In this document: positions 1-8,277 of the stretch, piece after piece
Position numbering within the stretch: position 1 is the stretch's first letter
Layout of the letters: each line of letters begins with the position of its first letter
Assembly (NCBI GenBank): GCA_017428545.1
Contig: JAFRQR010000017.1
Coordinates: forward strand, 62,001-126,000
Reading direction: 5' to 3'
Source of the DNA: Clostridiales bacterium
GTDB taxonomy: Bacteria > Bacillota > Clostridia > Saccharofermentanales > Saccharofermentanaceae
Length of the DNA: 64,000 nt
Translations under genes and position numbers: made by a program
The notes under the pieces: generated by a model
Databases searched by the model: none
The model's input: the letters and a program-made list of their open reading frames with translations, nothing else
What the model was told of the DNA's origin: nothing

Positions 1-73
1 GATAGGAATTAACGATCTGAACAAATTCCTTGACATCAGAAATAGATTTAAAGCGAATCGGAAAACGAACCAT
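1..73 (-). CDS. HPr-like phosphocarrier family protein (5' end only)
   Basis: Only the first 24 codons lie in the window; the gene continues off the left edge. The minus strand reads ATG at 73-71 preceded by AGGAGG with about 6 nt spacing, and begins MVRFPIRFKSISDVKEF. This resembles the N-terminus of a clostridial HPr-like family in which the segment around the phosphorylatable His differs from classical PtsH. HPr proteins carry phosphate in sugar transport or catabolite control; the residues that would decide between a PTS HPr and a regulatory paralogue are outside the window. It is divergent from mtaB with its own promoter. The family call rests on a short segment, so confidence is moderate. 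Confidence 0.6.
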   Translation of the reverse strand, partial: MVRFPIRFKSISDVKEFVQIVNSY

Positions 74-112
74 GCTTTTTGCCTCCTATATGTGCTGAAA
101 GACTATGGAATT

Positions 113-140
113 AGTTTATCACAGCAGTTTGGTATGTCAA
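113..140 (-). promoter_or_regulatory. Sigma-A promoter of the HPr-like gene
   Basis: On the minus strand a perfect -35 TTGACA (140-135) is followed after 16 nt by TAAACT (118-113), 40 nt upstream of the ATG at 73. It is back to back with the mtaB promoter, so the two genes share a 135-nt divergent control region. Confidence 0.55.
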
Positions 141-151
141 TGTGATAATGT

Positions 152-179
152 TTGAAAGATATCGGTTTACAGGTATAAT
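152..179 (+). promoter_or_regulatory. Sigma-A promoter of mtaB
   Basis: TTGAAA (152-157), 16 nt spacer, perfect TATAAT (174-179), 29 nt before the mtaB start codon. Confidence 0.65.
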
Positions 180-208
180 TAGTTCATCAATTTGACGAAA
201 GGGACAAG

Positions 209-1516
209 ATGTCTTTAAAAGTTTACTTTCTTACTTTGGGCTGCAAGGTCAATTCCTATGAGACTGCGGCGATCGGAAAACTTCTTTCTGAGGAAGGATT
301 TGAGGAAACGGAGGATCCTTCTTCCTGTGATGTTTATATCGTAAATACCTGCGCCGTAACGGGAGAGGCGGACAGAAAGTCACGCCAGATGGTGCGTAAG
401 GCCCGCCGTGTGGCGCCGAATGCCGTCGTTGTGGCGATGGGCTGTCATACCCAGATGTGCAGGGATGAAAAAGACGCAGACATCGTTGTCGGAACGGATG
501 ACCGCCCGACACTGATCCCTCTGCTTTTGGAAAAACTCAATATCAAGAAAAACGGAAATACGGAGGATGACCTGGATGCCGGTACCCGTTTCTTCGAATA
601 CGGTTCGGTCCCCTATCAGGAAAACACCCGTGCCGTCGTCAAGATCGAGGATGGCTGCAACAATTTCTGCACATACTGTATCATCCCTTATTCCAGAGGA
701 AGAGTCAGAAGCAGAAACAGAGAAGCGATCCTTTCGGAGATCTCGGACATGGCGGGTAAAGGATATCGCGAGTTCGTCATTACCGGGATCCATCTTTGTT
801 CCTTTGAAAAAGAACTCGGGCGCGACAGTATGGCGCTCGGTGAGCTTTTAGAGGAAATATCGAAGATCAAAGGGGTGGAGCGTATCCGCCTGGGATCTCT
901 GGAACCATCGTGCATGACACCGGAACTGATCGCAAAACTTAAGGCGATCCCTGCGATATGCCCGCATTTCCATCTGTCGCTTCAGAGCGGATCGGATACG
1001 GTCCTTAAGCGAATGAACCGTAAATACGATACGGATCTTTTCAGGATAGTCGTAAGCGACCTTACAAGTGCTTTTCCAAATGCAAGCTTTACGACGGACA
1101 TGATCTGCGGATTTCCCGGAGAGACGGAGGAAGAACATAAAGAATCCTGTGCTTTTGCCGAGGAGATCGGATTTACTCATATCCATGTGTTCCCGTTTTC
1201 ACCGAGAGAAGGGACGAAGGCCTGGAATATGGAAAAACAGGTCGACGGACAGGTCAAGTCAAGAAGAACGGCAGAGCTTCGCGCGATATCAGACCGTATG
1301 GAAAAGAAACGTGCGGAATCATTTATCGGAAAGACCGTGGAAGTGCTGGTGGAACAGGCGCCGGGAGACGGAACCTATGAAGGATACAGCAAAGAATATG
1401 TGCGCGTGATTGCATCGTCGGAGGAAAAGTTTGTCCCGGGAGATATCATTTTAGGTACGATCAATGATTTTCGAGATTTCGAGGTCCTCGGAACGGGATT
1501 TTCGAAAAAAACGTGA
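209..1516 (+). CDS. mtaB: tRNA N6-threonylcarbamoyladenosine(37) C2-methylthiotransferase MtaB
   Basis: Radical SAM methylthiotransferase that adds a methylthio group to t6A37 of ANN-decoding tRNAs. The 435-residue protein has the family layout: an N-terminal UPF0004 domain with cluster cysteines C12, C48 and C79 (the LGCKVN motif is at 10-15), a radical SAM core with the C150-x3-C154-x2-C157 motif, and a C-terminal TRAM-type RNA-binding domain. The LGCKVNSYET start and the overall length fit MtaB rather than MiaB or RimO. ATG at 209 follows a GAAAGGGA ribosome site. It is the first gene of the plus-strand run. Confidence is high. Confidence 0.93.
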   Translation: MSLKVYFLTLGCKVNSYETAAIGKLLSEEGFEETEDPSSCDVYIVNTCAVTGEADRKSRQMVRKARRVAPNAVVVAMGCHTQMCRDEKDADIVVGTDDRPTLIPLLLEKLNIKKNGNTEDDLDAGTRFFEYGSVPYQENTRAVVKIEDGCNNFCTYCIIPYSRGRVRSRNREAILSEISDMAGKGYREFVITGIHLCSFEKELGRDSMALGELLEEISKIKGVERIRLGSLEPSCMTPELIAKLKAIPAICPHFHLSLQSGSDTVLKRMNRKYDTDLFRIVVSDLTSAFPNASFTTDMICGFPGETEEEHKESCAFAEEIGFTHIHVFPFSPREGTKAWNMEKQVDGQVKSRRTAELRAISDRMEKKRAESFIGKTVEVLVEQAPGDGTYEGYSKEYVRVIASSEEKFVPGDIILGTINDFRDFEVLGTGFSKKT

Positions 1517-1657
1517 GGAATTTCCAAAAAAGCGGTTCTTTTTCGCGGAAAAATCTAAATATTTTTATACGACGTGACAAATTTATAATGAAAAGTTGAT
1601 TTCTTATGTGTTAGAATAGATACACAAATGTGAAAGTAAAAAGGAGGTGCGTCAGCT

Positions 1658-1918
1658 ATGCAGGATTCCGGTACAGCCAGATTCTCATTTAACATGGAGA
1701 GATCTGAGGATGCCAAGGTATTGATGATGCAGGTTTTGGATGCGCTGCAGGAAAAGGGCTATAATCCGATCAATCAGCTGGTGGGTTACTTTATGTCCGG
1801 TGACCCGACCTACATTACAAACTACAAGGGCGCACGTGGAATTATCCGCCGTATGGAACGCGATGAGCTTCTCGAGGTCATCGTCAGGGAGTATTGTGAG
1901 AGACTGGCGGAAGAATAA
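1658..1918 (+). CDS. ireB: IreB family regulatory phosphoprotein (UPF0297)
   Basis: An 86-residue helical protein matching the IreB/YrzL family, including [18 protein letters not shown] and the [11 protein letters not shown] region, both diagnostic. In Enterococcus IreB is a substrate of the Ser/Thr kinase IreK and affects cephalosporin resistance; that role here is inferred. It is preceded by AAGGAGGTG and followed after 21 nt by ruvX, the conserved Firmicutes order. A TATAAT at 1584-1589 in the 141-nt upstream gap could give it a separate promoter, but no good -35 accompanies it. Confidence 0.92.
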   Translation: MQDSGTARFSFNMERSEDAKVLMMQVLDALQEKGYNPINQLVGYFMSGDPTYITNYKGARGIIRRMERDELLEVIVREYCERLAEE

Positions 1919-1939
1919 TATATCAGGAGAAATGAAAGA

Positions 1940-2362
1940 ATGAGTCGGGTAATGGCCATTGATTTCGGTATGCGAAGAATCGGGGTGGCTGTATCCGACC
2001 CTCTTCGTATTATGGCCCAGGGGCTGGAGACGATCAACTGGAACGGTGTAGACAGCGATTTCGCTATCGAGCGCGTATATCAGATCGTAAAGGAAAAGGA
2101 GATCACGGAGATCGTACTGGGAAGACCGAGCAGAACAGACGGTACGGTCAGCGAGTCTGAAGAAAAAGCGGTGCTTTTCGGGCAGATGATCGAGAAAAAG
2201 ACGGGGATCAGGCCCGTATTCCGTGATGAGCGGTTCACGACCGTGATCGCCTCCCAGTTCTTAAGACAGACGGGCGTTTCGGGAAAAAACAAGAAAAAAG
2301 TCGTCGATCAGGTCGCGGCAGAGATCATTTTGCAGGAATATCTGGATATTTCCCGAAAGTAA
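1940..2362 (+). CDS. ruvX: Holliday junction resolvase-like RuvX/YqgF
   Basis: A 140-residue RNase H-fold nuclease. The N-terminal AIDFGMRRIGVAVSDP strand-turn carries the first catalytic Asp, LGRP and FRDERFT follow, and the C-terminal VVDQVAAEIILQEYL carries the last acidic residue. Family members act in 16S rRNA 5' maturation and/or as Holliday junction resolvases; which applies here cannot be told. AGGAGA lies upstream of ATG 1940. Part of the conserved ireB-ruvX-DUF1292 block. Confidence 0.93.
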   Translation: MSRVMAIDFGMRRIGVAVSDPLRIMAQGLETINWNGVDSDFAIERVYQIVKEKEITEIVLGRPSRTDGTVSESEEKAVLFGQMIEKKTGIRPVFRDERFTTVIASQFLRQTGVSGKNKKKVVDQVAAEIILQEYLDISRK

Positions 2363-2374
2363 ATAATTTCATGT

Positions 2375-2401
2375 TATAATGTATATAGTCTTAAGTAAGA
2401 C
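2375..2401 (+). promoter_or_regulatory. Probable promoter with a small dyad before the DUF1292 genes
   Basis: Perfect TATAAT (2375-2380) in the 76-nt gap after ruvX, followed by the inverted repeat GTCTTA-AG-TAAGAC (2388-2401) near the expected transcription start. The -35 is poor. The dyad could be an operator or chance. Confidence 0.4.
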
Positions 2402-2438
2402 GAAAAGATGGGTATTTTAATATTCGGAGGATCAGATT

Positions 2439-2810
2439 ATGTTATTTGATTGTGGAAAGAGCTGTGACAACGGCGACTGCGATAACTGTGAAGAGAACAT
2501 CGAAGGCATCGAAGGTATCTATGATGATGAAGCGATCATCACGATGGTAGATGCGGAGAGCGGCGAAGAGTATCAGTTCGCGCTTGTCGATGATTTTGAA
2601 TATAAGGATCAGTCTTATTGTGTGCTTGTTACCACTGATGAAGAAGAGCCGGAAATGGTCATCACGAAAGTCGTTAAGATGGATGACGGTGAAGAAGGCC
2701 TGATGAGTCTGGATGAAGATGAAGCAGACGAGATCTACGAAGAGTATGACCGTCTGTGCGCGGAGGCTGAGCTCGACGATGAAGAAGACTTCTCAGACGA
2801 AGAAGAGTAA
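2439..2810 (+). CDS. DUF1292 domain protein
   Basis: A 123-residue, very acidic protein. A Cys-rich N-terminus (C5, C9, C14, C17) precedes the DUF1292 core, seen as EAIITMVDAESGEEYQF followed by a predicted beta strand region and DEEEPEMVITKV. The tail is almost entirely Asp/Glu. YrzB of Bacillus belongs to this family and follows the same ireB-ruvX pair; its biochemical function is unknown. CGGAGG lies 8 nt before ATG 2439. The four N-terminal cysteines could bind a metal, which is inference. Confidence 0.8.
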   Translation: MLFDCGKSCDNGDCDNCEENIEGIEGIYDDEAIITMVDAESGEEYQFALVDDFEYKDQSYCVLVTTDEEEPEMVITKVVKMDDGEEGLMSLDEDEADEIYEEYDRLCAEAELDDEEDFSDEEE

Positions 2811-3225
2811 ATCAAAGTCCATAAGAAGACCGCAGTTCACGCATCATTCTCCTAAGGAGGGTGATGCGCTTGCTGTTATTCGTGATGCTTCTAACGGAAA
2901 AGAATACTATCTTTCCATGATCGATACGTTCATGATCGAAAAGATCGAGTATGCGGTCATGTATAACTATGAACCCGATGACGGCAACCATGCGGATCCG
3001 GAGCTCGTGATCATGCGTACGGAGTATGCCAAAAACGGCGATCAGTATTTTTATTCCATCAAAAACGAAAGCGAACTTGAAGCGGCATTTACCGTTTTCA
3101 TGAGAAGATATGCCGCGAACGTGAAAGACAAGAAGAAAAAGAGCGGTGTATACAATCGTATGCCCATGGTGACGCCGACACCTGTTTCGGAATCCGCACC
3201 TTCGCAAAGTGAGGAGAAAAAATGA
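2779..3225 (+). CDS. Second DUF1292-like protein, overlapping the first
   Basis: A 148-residue paralogue of the preceding gene in another frame. I place the start at ATG 2779 (MKKTSQTKK) because GGAGG at 2762-2766 precedes it by 12 nt; an in-frame ATG at 2713 would mean nearly 100 nt of overlap and has no ribosome site. The core again reads DUF1292-like: GDALAVIRDASNGKEYYL, then DPELVIMRTEYA. The N-terminus is basic, unlike the acidic first copy, and the C-terminus is Pro/Ser rich. The 32-nt overlap suggests translational coupling. It overlaps the next gene by ATGA. Confidence 0.72.
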   Translation: MKKTSQTKKSKSKSIRRPQFTHHSPKEGDALAVIRDASNGKEYYLSMIDTFMIEKIEYAVMYNYEPDDGNHADPELVIMRTEYAKNGDQYFYSIKNESELEAAFTVFMRRYAANVKDKKKKSGVYNRMPMVTPTPVSESAPSQSEEKK

Positions 3226-4079
3226 GTTACAGAAGCAGGATCGCGTTTCGGTTTTTTCTGTGCCCTTTTATCTGCATTATCGTGTATTTCGTGATCATGT
3301 TCTTCTCGATGCAGGTAGCTGCACTTTTAAAAGGGGAGAAGTATCTGGATCATGAAGGACTGATCTATCTTATCGAAGGTGTTTTGGGTGTTGCGGTCTG
3401 CATCTTATGGTGCCTGATTAAAAAGAAATATGAGCTGGGCACTCCGACGATCTCGTCCGGAAAAGCCATCGACTGGATATACGCGGTCGTTTCCGCTTTT
3501 TCTATGATGGGCGTTGCCGTCCTGTATTTTTATCTGGTGAAAAATCTTCACATATCCGCCATTCAAAAGTCCCTCGAAGACTATGACGAGATGATGGATA
3601 TGACCAGTATCTCCCAAGCGGATCTTTATATGAACGTGATCGGAACCTGCATCTTTGTACCGATACTTGAAGAGATGCTTTTCCGCGGTTTTCTCATGCA
3701 GGGAATGCTGGAACTGAAAAAGCCGCTTCTGGCGATATTTGCAAGTGCCTTGGTCTTCGGCGGGATGCACGGACAGCCGATCCAGATCGGATATGCTTTT
3801 CTTGCCGGCCTTATGCTCGGATCGCTTTATTACCTGACGAGAAACCTGTTCATGACGATCCTTGCGCACATGATCTTTAATCTGATGGGAAGCGGCATTT
3901 ACATGATGTGGAGTATTCCCGAAGCCGCGGAAAATGTCCTGACGGTGACTGAACTTGCCGCGATCGTGGCTTTTGCCGTGATCACTGTTTATATGGCTTT
4001 GAAGAGAAAAGAACGCTTTTCGAAAGTGGAGGAGGAGACAGGAGACATCAATACGATGTTGCCCGAAAGACACACATGA
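3222..4079 (+). CDS. CPBP family intramembrane glutamic protease
   Basis: A 285-residue multi-pass membrane protein. The CPBP (CAAX protease / Abi) signature is present: EEMLFRG with the glutamate pair at 150-151, then FGGMHG with its His, and the last motif LAHMIFN. About seven or eight hydrophobic segments are visible. Homologues cleave prenylated or other membrane substrates, or mature bacteriocins; the substrate here is unknown. It is coupled by 4-nt ATGA overlaps to genes on both sides, suggesting that it is made together with the large downstream membrane protein. Confidence 0.85.
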   Translation: MSYRSRIAFRFFLCPFICIIVYFVIMFFSMQVAALLKGEKYLDHEGLIYLIEGVLGVAVCILWCLIKKKYELGTPTISSGKAIDWIYAVVSAFSMMGVAVLYFYLVKNLHISAIQKSLEDYDEMMDMTSISQADLYMNVIGTCIFVPILEEMLFRGFLMQGMLELKKPLLAIFASALVFGGMHGQPIQIGYAFLAGLMLGSLYYLTRNLFMTILAHMIFNLMGSGIYMMWSIPEAAENVLTVTELAAIVAFAVITVYMALKRKERFSKVEEETGDINTMLPERHT

Positions 4080-7000
4080 ACTGGTTTCGACGAATCTTTA
4101 AGCGGGATAATCGTGTTCATAAGCGCCCGATGCTTACTGCAATGACGGTGTTTGTTATCTTTTTGCTTGTTGCGTCGATCCTCTTTGTCAGTCTCGGTAT
4201 CCTCCGTAAATCATCGGAATTTCCGAGGGTTTCGACACAGAATGAAAATTCAGGTGTGGTGACTTCCGGTCTGGGGGTTAACCTTTCTTATGTCCCGTCT
4301 ACGAACCTGGTCTTCGATCCTTCCTTTGAAAGCAGTTATAATGAGGACGTTTTCAGCGTAGCGGAAGCCGGTGAAAACGTGGTTTATCTTCATAACCGTG
4401 CGGATGAAAAGGATGTGCCTTCCGGTTCCTATAAAGGCGGTAAACTCCGCATTCTTTCTTATGATGAGGACGGTCAGCTGAAGCAGGTCGTCGATGCGGG
4501 GATCCTCGATTATGCAACGGAACAGCTGGGGATCTGGCGTCCCGTTGAAAGTTCAAAACAGGGAGACCTGTTTGCTTCACTGATCCGCACGAACGGCTCT
4601 TATGTGGCCTGCCTTCTTGAAAACGGAGAGATGATTGCCGATCTGACTTCGGCAGAGCCTGTCAATGTGCAAACGCCTGTCGCCGATGATCCGATCGTCG
4701 ACATTTCCGTCATGAACGGACATTATTATGCGGTAACGGCGAAAGGTTCTTTTCTCGTATCCGCAAACGGAAGAAGCTGGGAGCCTGTTATCTCTCCGGA
4801 AGGATCCGATTCCGAGATAAAGTCCCTGACGATCCTCGGAAAACTGGCAGTAGCCTGTGGCACAGAAGGTACGGTAAGGGTTTGTGATACTTCAAGTGTT
4901 GTATCTCCGATGACGGGAACGACAAATGATCTTTATACAGCGGTTTCCGATGGGACAAGAGTGATCCTTGCCGGCACAAACGGGTATGCTTGTACTTCCG
5001 TAAATGCGTCTATGTTCCGGAAATTATCGAAAGAAGAACTTCCGGCCGAATACAATGATACCTGGGTGCTTTCCGCATATAACGGGGAAGAATTCGTTCT
5101 GATCGGAGATCTGGGGCAGGTCGCGGTCGGAAGGTACGACGGCCTTTCTGAACAGTTTGCCTTTGACCGTTTTGACGGAAAGCTTCCCGACGGTGTAGTT
5201 CCGAAACAGGTCTCGATGTTTCCGGGTGGAGATATCTGGGTGCTCACGGATAACGGATATATTTATTCGTTTTCAAGAAGCTCCGGCACCTGGCATCAGG
5301 TGTTTGCCGGAAAAGAGAATCAGATCACATCGATCTGCTGTGCTTCCGACGAAAGCATCCTTATTTCACGAACAGGTACGATATCTTCGGCATCGATGTA
5401 TACAAAAGTGACCCTCGACCGTGACATCGGAGAGGTCGAAGTGCAAAACGGGGATATGTGTATCCTGTTTGCACCGGTTCCTTCCGTTTCTTCGGAGGGG
5501 AATGATGCTTGGGAGGTCATCGGTCCGGACACGTTTGTTCAGATCGCATCGGACGCCCCGAAAATGGCGGGCGAAAAATCACTCCATCTTTCTTCTTCGA
5601 ATCCGAATCGGGAAGATGCGCACTTTATTTCCCAGGTGATCTCGAGAGATGAACTGAATCCGATGAAGGAAAAAGTTTTCTATAACGTCCGTCTCTGGCT
5701 GAAACAGACGAATATCGAAAATGAAGAAGTGCTTGTCTGGATCTCCGGTCTTTCTGAACCGATCGGTACGACATTTACCGATGTTTCCGGCAATTGGAAA
5801 GAATACTCATATACGTTTGTTTGGCCGGCTGAAAAGCTTGACCCCGAGAATACGGAGATCCGTCTGAATGTCGGATTCTACGGAAGCGGCGAGATGTATG
5901 CCGACGTTATCCGTCTGCAAAGAGATACCTATTCTGATCCGCAGATCAAGCCTCAGCTTGTCGATCTGCTTTCGGACAGCCATCCTGAGTTCCTGCGTCT
6001 TGAAAACCTGGGCCTTGGCAGAAACGGCAGACATATCGCTTCGAATATTTCCGTGATCGGAAATGAATATGCATATGAAGATGACGAAGGTAATGTCGTG
6101 GATTCCGGCGTGGTCTCGCTGGAAGCGACGATGCGTCTGGTCAAAAATGTCGAGGCCGATCCGTGGCTGGTCATCGATTCTTCTTTTGATGCGGAAGAAT
6201 CGGATATCCTTTTGGGTTATTTGTGTGGCGGTATTACAGACACATACGGAAAACTGCGTGTGGATAACGGCACCGCGGTTCCCTGGAATAAGCAGTTTGA
6301 CAGGATCGTGATCGAGATCTCCGACCATGAGGGACTGTTTGAGACGGACCTTCAAAGAAGAGCTTATGTAGACTACATGATCGCTTTGATCGCCGGTTCC
6401 AAGTACTATGCGGATCTTAAAGATAATGTTTTCTTTGTCGACGGAATGAAGTATGACAGCGGAACGATGGCATCTGTTGCTGATTATCATGCATCTTCTT
6501 TGGATATCACAAACAAAGGTATGGAGGCTGCGGAGACTTTGCCGGATGGAAGCAGCACGGCTCTGATCGATTCCGCATATACGGATTATATCGATGCGAT
6601 CCCGAGAAATACGTCGCATCTTCAGGAGTCTACCGGCGAATGGATCAGTGATCTTTCTTTCTCCGTTGTCAATAACCGGGTATCCGAAAACCGTATCCTT
6701 CAAGACGAAACTCCGCTTTCGGCGGCCGAGATGATCGATTTTCTTTTGAAAGATCTTGGTATGCACACCTCGTTTGTTACCGTTGACCTTCCTGTCAGCA
6801 GGTCAGGATCAGATTCGAACGATGACTTCCTGTTCGCAAATGACGGCGATACAATTGAAAACCGTAAGATCAAAACCGCGAATACCAAGACACTGATGAG
6901 ACTTGTGGGAGTCTTGACGGAAGTGGCATCCGGGCAGCGGATCGAAACCGAATGGACTGCTCCTCTTACCCATAAGAAGGATGAGAATTATACGATCGCC

Positions 7001-7240
7001 TTACATTCTTATGCGTTTTCTTCAAACGGATATATCTATCTGATCATTACAAACCCGACACAAGAACAGCAGCAGTTCCTGATCGACTCCAATGCTTCGG
7101 ACCGTGATATCTCCGTTTCGAGATATTCTTCGGAATGCAAGAAGATCGCGCTGGCATCAAAGAAAGGTTTCCTGAATCTGGGTGACCGCAGATATACACT
7201 TCAGGCCGGACAGTTTTGTGTTGCGGTGATCCCGATTTGA
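4076..7240 (+). CDS. Large membrane-anchored protein: beta-propeller, CBM-like and glycosidase-like domains
   Basis: A 1054-residue protein. After a basic N-terminus a single transmembrane helix (about 19-43) anchors a large extracellular part. Residues about 75-460 contain repeated short beta motifs with alternating Gly/Asp, suggestive of a beta-propeller. About 475-625 looks like a jelly-roll carbohydrate-binding module (GEKSLHLSS, then YNVRLWLK, then FYGSGEMYADVIRL). From about 635 HPEFLRLENLG resembles the start of a GH51/GH39 arabinofuranosidase-like barrel, and the protein ends in a beta-rich domain. The usual Asn-Glu acid/base motif of those families is not evident, so catalysis is doubtful. 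Domain calls are from pattern reading only; function unknown. It starts within the stop of the CPBP gene. Confidence 0.6.
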   Translation: MNWFRRIFKRDNRVHKRPMLTAMTVFVIFLLVASILFVSLGILRKSSEFPRVSTQNENSGVVTSGLGVNLSYVPSTNLVFDPSFESSYNEDVFSVAEAGENVVYLHNRADEKDVPSGSYKGGKLRILSYDEDGQLKQVVDAGILDYATEQLGIWRPVESSKQGDLFASLIRTNGSYVACLLENGEMIADLTSAEPVNVQTPVADDPIVDISVMNGHYYAVTAKGSFLVSANGRSWEPVISPEGSDSEIKSLTILGKLAVACGTEGTVRVCDTSSVVSPMTGTTNDLYTAVSDGTRVILAGTNGYACTSVNASMFRKLSKEELPAEYNDTWVLSAYNGEEFVLIGDLGQVAVGRYDGLSEQFAFDRFDGKLPDGVVPKQVSMFPGGDIWVLTDNGYIYSFSRSSGTWHQVFAGKENQITSICCASDESILISRTGTISSASMYTKVTLDRDIGEVEVQNGDMCILFAPVPSVSSEGNDAWEVIGPDTFVQIASDAPKMAGEKSLHLSSSNPNREDAHFISQVISRDELNPMKEKVFYNVRLWLKQTNIENEEVLVWISGLSEPIGTTFTDVSGNWKEYSYTFVWPAEKLDPENTEIRLNVGFYGSGEMYADVIRLQRDTYSDPQIKPQLVDLLSDSHPEFLRLENLGLGRNGRHIASNISVIGNEYAYEDDEGNVVDSGVVSLEATMRLVKNVEADPWLVIDSSFDAEESDILLGYLCGGITDTYGKLRVDNGTAVPWNKQFDRIVIEISDHEGLFETDLQRRAYVDYMIALIAGSKYYADLKDNVFFVDGMKYDSGTMASVADYHASSLDITNKGMEAAETLPDGSSTALIDSAYTDYIDAIPRNTSHLQESTGEWISDLSFSVVNNRVSENRILQDETPLSAAEMIDFLLKDLGMHTSFVTVDLPVSRSGSDSNDDFLFANDGDTIENRKIKTANTKTLMRLVGVLTEVASGQRIETEWTAPLTHKKDENYTIALHSYAFSSNGYIYLIITNPTQEQQQFLIDSNASDRDISVSRYSSECKKIALASKKGFLNLGDRRYTLQAGQFCVAVIPI

Positions 7241-7283
7241 GTGTGAACTTTCCCGAAATATAAACAATCACAAGAAAACATGA

Positions 7284-7289
7284 TATAAT
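7284..7289 (+). promoter_or_regulatory. -10 element before the zinc-ribbon membrane gene
   Basis: TATAAT inside the 128-nt gap following the large protein. The -35 is not clear. Confidence 0.35.
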
Positions 7290-7368
7290 TAATTAGTTGA
7301 TCTTCCCGCTGAACGTGCATGTTTTCGTACGGAACGGGACGTTAGAAATTGAACAGGAGGATTCGATC

Positions 7369-8124
7369 ATGATTTGTCCTAATTGTAAAACAGAATTGCC
7401 GGAAGGCATGAAGTTCTGTTCGTCTTGCGGTACGCCTCTTTCCGCTCCTGAAGCGGTAATTGACGCGGCCCCTTCGGTACAAGAAGTTACTGAAGATGTC
7501 CCGAGTGCTTCTTTTGATCCGGGTGCACCGATTGCGGTTCCGAAGCAAAAAGAAGTTATTCCTGACGTTTCTTCCGAGATCCCGGAAGTCATTCCGGAAG
7601 TTGCACCAATTGAAGAAGTAGTTCCTGAGTTTTCTCAGATCGATCAGGCTCCGCTGACGGCACCTGCTGTTGCCGTTGCTCCGGTCCCGGTCCCGGCTCC
7701 TGCTCCGGCGCCTGCACCTGCACCTGCACCGACTCCGGTTCCGCCGCCGGTCGCCCTGAATCCTGAAACGATGGCCGCACCGGTTTATTCGTCGAATCCG
7801 TACCAGGCTCCGGTTACAGAAGATCCGAATCCGGATGCCGACCAGAAGCCGCTTAAGACGGGTACGGCTTTCTTCCTGATGCTTTTGTTTGCGATCCCGG
7901 TCGTCGGCCTGATCAGCTCGATCATACTCTCGGCTGCAGGTAAGAAGTGCAAGAGCAGAAAGAGCCTGGCAAGAGCTGTATTGATCTGGAAGATCCTCCT
8001 GATCATCCTCGCACTCTCTCTTGTTATCGTCGTTTACTTCATGTTCTCGGAAATTTTCGATGCGGCAATGTCCGGTGATTTTGAAGAACTTGTAGACGCC
8101 GTAAGAGACGCTTTTGATTTCTGA
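7369..8124 (+). CDS. Zinc-ribbon protein with Pro/Ala linker and two transmembrane helices
   Basis: A 251-residue protein. The start ATG 7369 follows ACAGGAGG by 8 nt; an upstream in-frame ATG at 7297 lacks such a site. Residues 3-20 form a CPNC...CSSC zinc ribbon. Residues about 28-160 are a low-complexity Pro/Ala/Val/Glu linker including a run of PA repeats at about 108-122. Two transmembrane helices follow (about 166-190 and 203-226), then a short acidic tail. Such zinc_ribbon_2 membrane proteins are common in Clostridia and have no assigned function. It appears to be a single-gene unit. Confidence 0.72.
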   Translation: MICPNCKTELPEGMKFCSSCGTPLSAPEAVIDAAPSVQEVTEDVPSASFDPGAPIAVPKQKEVIPDVSSEIPEVIPEVAPIEEVVPEFSQIDQAPLTAPAVAVAPVPVPAPAPAPAPAPAPTPVPPPVALNPETMAAPVYSSNPYQAPVTEDPNPDADQKPLKTGTAFFLMLLFAIPVVGLISSIILSAAGKKCKSRKSLARAVLIWKILLIILALSLVIVVYFMFSEIFDAAMSGDFEELVDAVRDAFDF

Positions 8125-8133
8125 TAAGCGCTT

Positions 8134-8166
8134 TTCCTTTTAGTGCTTTTCGAGACGTAAAAGGAA
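8134..8166 (+). terminator. Hairpin after the zinc-ribbon membrane gene
   Basis: Perfect 9-bp inverted repeat TTCCTTTTA (8134-8142) / TAAAAGGAA (8158-8166), 10 nt after the stop codon. The downstream sequence has only a weak T tract, so it may be a processing or stability hairpin rather than an efficient terminator. Confidence 0.4.
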
Positions 8167-8219
8167 TGTAAATGCTATATGGCTGTTTAGAAGTTGTAAC
8201 ATTGTTTCTCTAAAATGAT

Positions 8220-8262
8220 AGCTGTGGATTAATCTTAGGGGATTATCCGCAGCTATTATTTT
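8220..8262 (+). terminator. Stem-loop just before the YhbD-like gene
   Basis: AGCTGTGGAT (8220-8229) pairs with ATCCGCAGCT (8245-8254) with one G-U pair, followed by ATTATTTT. It could terminate transcripts from upstream. If a promoter using TAAAAT (8211-8216) is active it would instead form the 5' end of the following mRNA. Confidence 0.45.
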
Positions 8263-8277
8263 GTGAGGGGTGAAACC

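Noticed and set aside
2713-2810. Programmed frameshift joining the two DUF1292 genes
   Set aside because: No slippery heptamer with a strong structure was seen, and the second gene has its own GGAGG and ATG. Simple overlap explains it.
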